From positions 6,281,664-6,345,663 of the forward strand of contig OZ244825.1 in assembly GCA_965220385.1 (NCBI GenBank): a DNA stretch of 64,000 nt. The letters run 5' to 3'. The notes under the pieces were generated by a model. The model was not told where the DNA came from. It was given only the letters and a program-made list of their open reading frames with translations, and did not search any database. The translations under genes were made by a program, and so were the position numbers. Shown here one piece after another: positions 60,623 through 64,000 of this stretch (position 1 is its first letter; the number at the start of each line of letters is the position of its first letter). This stretch comes from PCPOR2b sp965220385. Its GTDB lineage: Bacteria; Poribacteria; WGA-4E; PCPOR2b.

Positions 60623-61186
60623 TCACCCCTGCAAAAAATTCCCCAACAGTTTTTTCCCTTCGCTGGTCAAGATTGATTCCGGGTGGAACTGCACTCCCCA
60701 GATCGGATAGTCCTTGTGCCGAAATCCCATAATTTCGTCTTGGGCTGTCCACGCGGTGAGTTCAAGGCAATCCGGCAGCGTCTCCTTTTTCACAATGAGG
60801 GAGTGGTAGCGTGTCGCTTCAAACGGGTTGTCGAGGTCGTCGAAAATCTGTTCACCGTTGTGGTGAATCAGCGATGTTTTACCGTGCATCAGGCGACCAG
60901 CACGGACAACATCGCCGCCAAAAACATCGCCGATACACTGATGCCCCAAGCAGACACCAAGCAGGGGGACACGCCCCGCGTAGTGACGAATCAGATCACA
61001 AGAAATGCCCGCTTCCCGTGGTGTGCAGGGACCCGGCGATATGACAATCTTCTCAGGCGCGAGCGCTTCAATCTCGTCGATCGTAATCTTGTCATTGCGA
61101 TGGACCGCCAGATCTGCTCCCAACTCGCCGAGGTATTGCACAAGGTTATAGGTGAATGAGTCGTAATTGTCAATCATGAGTATCAT
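60623..61186 (-). CDS. trpG: Anthranilate synthase component II (glutamine amidotransferase)
   Basis: 187 residues. Class I amidotransferase triad: Cys79 in GVCLGHQCIG, His168 and Glu170 in VQFHPESI. The oxyanion loop is SPGPCTPREAG. It supplies ammonia to TrpE; in many bacteria the same protein also serves PabB. AGGAGAAGAACCC precedes the ATG; 42 bases separate it from trpE. Confidence 0.92.
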   Translation of the reverse strand: MILMIDNYDSFTYNLVQYLGELGADLAVHRNDKITIDEIEALAPEKIVISPGPCTPREAGISCDLIRHYAGRVPLLGVCLGHQCIGDVFGGDVVRAGRLMHGKTSLIHHNGEQIFDDLDNPFEATRYHSLIVKKETLPDCLELTAWTAQDEIMGFRHKDYPIWGVQFHPESILTSEGKKLLGNFLQG

Positions 61187-61228
61187 GGGTTCTTCTCCTA
61201 ACCGTTGCTGTAGATCCTTATCTCTAAT

Positions 61229-62713
61229 CTACTCCAATCCCGCCTCAGCGAGTTCAATGGCTCTCAGCACCGCTCGTGCCTTGTTGACTGTTTCCTCGTA
61301 CTCCGTTTCCGGCGCAGAGTCCGCGACAACACCGCCGCCCGCTTGGACATAGGCGATACCATCTTTGACAACAAGTGTGCGGATCGTAATTGCTGTATCC
61401 GCGCTACCGGAGAAACTAAAGTAACCGACCGCTCCGCCATAAGGACCTCGCCGTGTCGGCTCAAGCTCATCGATAATCTCCATCGCTCGGATTTTGGGCG
61501 CGCCGGATAGCGTGCCAGCGGGCAAGCAGGCGCGAATCACATCGTAGGGGGTCTGCCCCTCGCGCAATTCTCCGATAACATGCGAGACGATGTGCATCAC
61601 ATGTGAGTAGCGTTCAACCTCCATCATCTCACTCACGCGCACAGTGTGGTATTCGCAGACACGTCCCAAATCGTTGCGTCCGAGGTCAACCAGCATGACA
61701 TGCTCCGCCCGTTCCTTCGGATCTGCGAGGAGCTCCCTCCCCAATGTTTCATCTTCAGCGGGGGTCGCTCCGCGGGGACGGGTTCCTGCGATTGGACGCA
61801 TCTCCGCAACACCGTCCTCAACCCGCACCATCATCTCAGGTGAGGCACCGGCAATCTGGAGTTCATCAAACTTGAGATAATACATATAAGGCGAAGGGTT
61901 CACTGTGCGCAACGCGCGGTAAATATCGAATGTATCGACCGATACCGGCACGCTGAAACGTTGCGATGGCACAACCTGAATGATGTCCCCTGCTGCGATA
62001 TACTCCTTCGCGCGAAGAACAACTTCTTGGTAATCCTCCTTCGTAAAGTTTGAGGTAACAGGCACACCACTTGGATTTGCAACCGGTTTATTGGTATAAT
62101 TCGTCAACAACGGTTGCTTGAGTTTAGCGATCAGTTCGTCGATCCGATCAAGCGCACCTTCGTAGGCTTGGTCGACATCGCCGTTGATGTGGGCATTGGC
62201 AACCACCTTGATCTGATGGTTCACATGGTCAAACACCAAGAGCGTGTCGGTGACCACGAAATAGCAATCGGGTAGCTCTCGATCATCTACGGTCGTGTCG
62301 GGGAGCTCCTCGACGAAACGCACCATATCGTAGTTCAGGTAGCCGACCGCTCCACCGTGAAACCGCGGCAAGCCCTCTACCTCAACGGGTTGGTAATGTG
62401 TCATCAATTCTTCAAGCACCCTCAACGGGTCTTCGGTTTCCTGTTCGACCGTTTCCCCGGTTCGGAGGTCATCAATCCGGACCAGGTTGCCCCTGCTCCT
62501 AAGTAGGATGGATGGGTCGCTACCGAGGAACGAATACCGAGCGACATGTTCGCCGCCTTCAACGCTCTCCAACAGAAATGCGTAATCGCTCGCGTCAATC
62601 TTGTAAAACGCGGATACGGGTGTTTCCATATCCGCCAGCATCGTTTTGTAGACGGGAATCAAGTTTCCGTGTTGCGCTTTCTCTCGAAAATCTTCTAAGC
62701 TTGGATAATACAT
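61229..62713 (-). CDS. trpE: Anthranilate synthase component I
   Basis: 494 residues, the usual length. Chorismate-binding signatures: GDIIQVVPSQRFSV, YMYYLKFDELQIAGASPEMM, RPIAGTRPRGATPAEDETL, LVDLGRNDLGRV, YSHVMHIVSHVIG, AGTLSGAPKIRAMEII and AYVQAGGGVVADSAPETEYE. An N-terminal allosteric domain is present with LLESVEGGEHVARYSFLG, where the Leu-Leu-Glu-Ser tryptophan-binding element is seen, so feedback inhibition is expected. TrpE converts chorismate to anthranilate with TrpG. AAGGAGACTCCC precedes the ATG. Confidence 0.95.
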   Translation of the reverse strand: MYYPSLEDFREKAQHGNLIPVYKTMLADMETPVSAFYKIDASDYAFLLESVEGGEHVARYSFLGSDPSILLRSRGNLVRIDDLRTGETVEQETEDPLRVLEELMTHYQPVEVEGLPRFHGGAVGYLNYDMVRFVEELPDTTVDDRELPDCYFVVTDTLLVFDHVNHQIKVVANAHINGDVDQAYEGALDRIDELIAKLKQPLLTNYTNKPVANPSGVPVTSNFTKEDYQEVVLRAKEYIAAGDIIQVVPSQRFSVPVSVDTFDIYRALRTVNPSPYMYYLKFDELQIAGASPEMMVRVEDGVAEMRPIAGTRPRGATPAEDETLGRELLADPKERAEHVMLVDLGRNDLGRVCEYHTVRVSEMMEVERYSHVMHIVSHVIGELREGQTPYDVIRACLPAGTLSGAPKIRAMEIIDELEPTRRGPYGGAVGYFSFSGSADTAITIRTLVVKDGIAYVQAGGGVVADSAPETEYEETVNKARAVLRAIELAEAGLE

Positions 62714-62733
62714 GGGAGTCTCCTTAAAAACTA

Positions 62734-63114
62734 TCAGTATACTGCATCTGGATCAAAAACCTTTTCGCCAACAATGTTTGTAGAGTTGCCGTCGGGGGAG
62801 ACTTCCCGAAAGAAACAGGAGCGGAAGCCGACATGACACGCTCCGCCTTTCTGTTCGACTTTTATCAGCAGCGCATCACCATCGCAATCAAAGGCGACCG
62901 ATCGCACGGTTTGGGTATGCCCTGAAGTCTCCCCCTTGATCCAGTATTCTTGGCGGGAGCGGCTCCAGAAGCAGACACGCCCTGATTCTAATGTTTTCCG
63001 CACTGCCTCGTGGTTCATATAGCCAACCATGAGGACCTCTTTGTTTTCGTCGTCCTGTATAATCGCAGGGATCAAACCGCTCTGATCGGTTTTGAGTTGG
63101 TTCAGAATTTCCAT
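62734..63114 (-). CDS. hisI: Phosphoribosyl-AMP cyclohydrolase
   Basis: 126 residues. The Mg2+ site is Asp76, Asp78 and Asp80 in AFDCDGDALL; zinc cysteines are Cys77, Cys93 and Cys100 (GACHVGFRSCFFRE). It opens the purine ring of PR-AMP in the third step of histidine synthesis. It is a stand-alone hisI without the hisE domain. ACAAGGAGAAACA precedes the ATG. First gene of the operon, directly after an attenuator-like terminator. Confidence 0.95.
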   Translation of the reverse strand: MEILNQLKTDQSGLIPAIIQDDENKEVLMVGYMNHEAVRKTLESGRVCFWSRSRQEYWIKGETSGHTQTVRSVAFDCDGDALLIKVEQKGGACHVGFRSCFFREVSPDGNSTNIVGEKVFDPDAVY

Positions 63115-63145
63115 TGTTTCTCCTTGTGTAACAGAAAATAGGCAT

Positions 63146-63187
63146 AAAAAAAGCCGTAGACAACGGGATTCGTATGCCTACGGCTTT
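63146..63187 (-). terminator. Intrinsic terminator in the hisI leader (candidate attenuator)
   Basis: Minus strand: AAAGCCGTAG (63187-63178), 18-base loop, CTACGGCTTTTTTT (63159-63146), a perfect 10-base stem ending in seven T. It lies between the leader ORF stop and the hisI binding site, so it sits inside the 5' untranslated region of the operon when transcription starts near 63371. No fully matching antiterminator arm could be found by eye. Confidence 0.8.
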
Positions 63188-63212
63188 CGGTTTATAGATA
63201 TAAATCCAAAAT

Positions 63213-63341
63213 TCAGCTCAGCAAAGGCACACTGTTCCCCTCAACACAATGCCACTCCCGATTCTCGGGATCCTCGCAATGCGGGACAAGCCAATGATGA
63301 GATGCGATTTGCAACTGTGGTTGTCGGTTAAGGGTTTGCAT
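63213..63341 (-). CDS. Candidate leader peptide with His and Trp codons
   Basis: 42 residues: MQTLNRQPQLQIASHHWL (1-18), then VPHCEDPENREWHCVEGNSV and PLLS. His15-His16-Trp17 and Trp30-His31 give four His and two Trp codons ahead of a terminator and a hisI-trpE-trpG operon. AAAGG lies 4 bases before the ATG and the promoter about 35-65 bases upstream. It is too short for usual gene finders. A coincidental ORF is possible. Confidence 0.45.
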   Translation of the reverse strand: MQTLNRQPQLQIASHHWLVPHCEDPENREWHCVEGNSVPLLS

Positions 63342-63377
63342 AGTACCTTTCAACTTCCTGTTTGCCAGAATACGTAA

Positions 63378-63406
63378 AGCATATCATAAGCCAGTTTCGG
63401 TGTCAA
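63378..63406 (-). promoter_or_regulatory. Sigma70-type promoter of the hisI-trpE-trpG operon
   Basis: Minus strand: TTGACA (63406-63401, perfect), 17-base spacer, TATGCT (63383-63378, 4/6). Predicted start near 63371. Confidence 0.65.
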
Positions 63407-63427
63407 GAAAATTCTGAGGCGGTGTCC

Positions 63428-64000
63428 TTACCCCAGTAACGGTTTCAAGAACTCGATGCTGCGACGCGCAATTGTCTCTGGATCCGGCTCAAAGTTGAAT
63501 ACCTCAGTTGAAAGATAGCCAACGTAATTAATCTCCTTCAATGCCTCGATAATCGGTGGATAGTCCACATTGCCGGAACCGGGAAGATAGCCGTTATCGT
63601 CGTTGGTGTGAAAATGCGCCACATGTTCGGCGTATTCGCGAATCTGCGTGGGCATATCCAGATTTTCCGCGGCTGTACTTGTCACGTCAAGGATGATCTG
63701 GAAATTTGGATTGTCCACCGCTTTGACCATCTCTACCGCTGACGCCGGTGTATTGATAAAATTTGTGGCTTCGCTTGTCAACGGTTCCATGCACAAGATA
63801 ACATCTCGTTCTTTCGCAAAATCGGCGCACGCTGCGAAGGTTTCTTGGGCATAACTCCACGCCTGCTCTGGTGTGAGTGGCTCCAGTATGTTACGTTCAT
63901 TGGGCGAACCGATCACCATGATCTTCCCATCCAGATCCGCACAGCACGCGATCAGTGCGAGAAAATAGTCCCGTGTTCTCTCGCGGATATCTGCATCGGG
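63428..64000 (-). CDS. Sugar phosphate isomerase/epimerase (xylose-isomerase-like), 5'-truncated by the window
   Basis: The C-terminal 190 residues of a TIM-barrel enzyme; the frame stays open to the window edge (before MVIGSPNERN the reading continues ...ALIACCADLDGKI). CMEPLTSEATNFINTPASAV has a Glu metal ligand, FQIILDVTSTAAEN the Asp ligand, HVAHFHTNDDNGYLPG the His and Asp, and GYLSTEVFNF the final Glu. Members isomerise or epimerise sugars such as tagatose or inositol derivatives. Promoter and N-terminus lie outside. Confidence 0.85.
   Translation of the reverse strand, partial: PDADIRERTRDYFLALIACCADLDGKIMVIGSPNERNILEPLTPEQAWSYAQETFAACADFAKERDVILCMEPLTSEATNFINTPASAVEMVKAVDNPNFQIILDVTSTAAENLDMPTQIREYAEHVAHFHTNDDNGYLPGSGNVDYPPIIEALKEINYVGYLSTEVFNFEPDPETIARRSIEFLKPLLG

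Larger units (their letters stand above)
63115..63427. other. Leader region of the hisI-trpE-trpG operon
   Basis: 313 bases with, on the minus strand, a promoter (63406-63378), a 42-codon leader ORF (63341-63213) and an intrinsic terminator (63187-63146) ending 31 bases before hisI. Also a CCCGATTCTCGGGA palindrome (63257-63270) that lies within the leader ORF. Confidence 0.7.

Noticed and set aside
63092..63331. 79-codon plus-strand ORF over the hisI leader
   Set aside because: Lies antisense to the promoter, leader ORF and terminator, which explain the region better.

Overview
The window is most likely a chromosomal segment of a Candidatus Poribacteria-like bacterium. That is an inference from four traits: a C-terminal NYPNPFNPETWIPY sorting-type tag on a broken protease (near 18200), several phytanoyl-CoA-dioxygenase-like genes, many orphan sugar-acid and enolase-superfamily enzymes, and VCBS/ASPIC beta-propeller proteins. 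Short palindromic repeats of the form CCCGATNNATCGGG also litter the intergenic DNA. I saw no rRNA, tRNA or CRISPR array.

Layout. 1-5.7 kb (- strand): MDR dehydrogenase, a giant TPR/VCBS/ASPIC protein and a MetE-C-like methyltransferase. 5.9-15.4 kb (mostly +): FAH hydrolase, zinc-ribbon protein, enolase-superfamily enzyme, tricorn-type protease, a TSUP exporter (-), VOC protein, a conserved unknown, a TPR-thioredoxin protein and a tiny membrane protein. 15.6-17.65 kb (+): a visibly AT-rich three-gene cassette with its own promoter and terminator, ending in a HEPN-like gene. 17.7-18.5 kb: a frameshifted serine-protease pseudogene. 18.5-27.2 kb (-): CRTAC1-like protein, epimerase, PhyH oxygenase, alcohol dehydrogenase, a GH32/43-like propeller, a UxuA-like and a ManD-like dehydratase. 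27.4-30 kb: SMP-30 lactonase and an atypical Nramp-family transporter, convergent. 30.6-37 kb (+): SelA-like PLP enzyme, small beta protein, TIM-barrel glycosidase-like protein, two BNR/sialidase-like propellers and a phosphodiesterase. 37-40.5 kb (-): ACC-deaminase/D-cysteine-desulfhydrase-like enzyme, a small unknown and two Gfo/Idh/MocA oxidoreductases. 40.5-41.9 kb: an IS605-type tnpB element with a frameshift. 42-45.2 kb (+): FdhD, small membrane protein, HpcH aldolase, D-2-hydroxyacid dehydrogenase. 45.6-51 kb (-): two PhyH genes flanking a propeller protein and a dimethylformamidase-like protein. 51.3-53.3 kb (-): an AT-rich solo GHKL/Hsp90-like ATPase. 53.5-58.6 kb (-): DUF2752 and DUF4234 membrane proteins, TPP enzyme, SDR, Rieske ferredoxin, amidohydrolase. 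58.6-60 kb: a repeat-packed gene desert. 60-63.4 kb (-): hisI-trpE-trpG-methyltransferase operon behind a promoter, a His/Trp-containing leader ORF and a terminator. The window ends in a truncated TIM-barrel isomerase.

Together the catabolic genes suggest scavenging of sugar acids, modified glycans and small organic molecules, with many lone enzymes of unassigned substrate. The features most worth pursuing are the HEPN cassette, the hisI-trpEG attenuator-like leader, the solo GHKL ATPase, and a family of two-hairpin miniature repeats present in at least three copies, one of which supplies the end of a PhyH gene.
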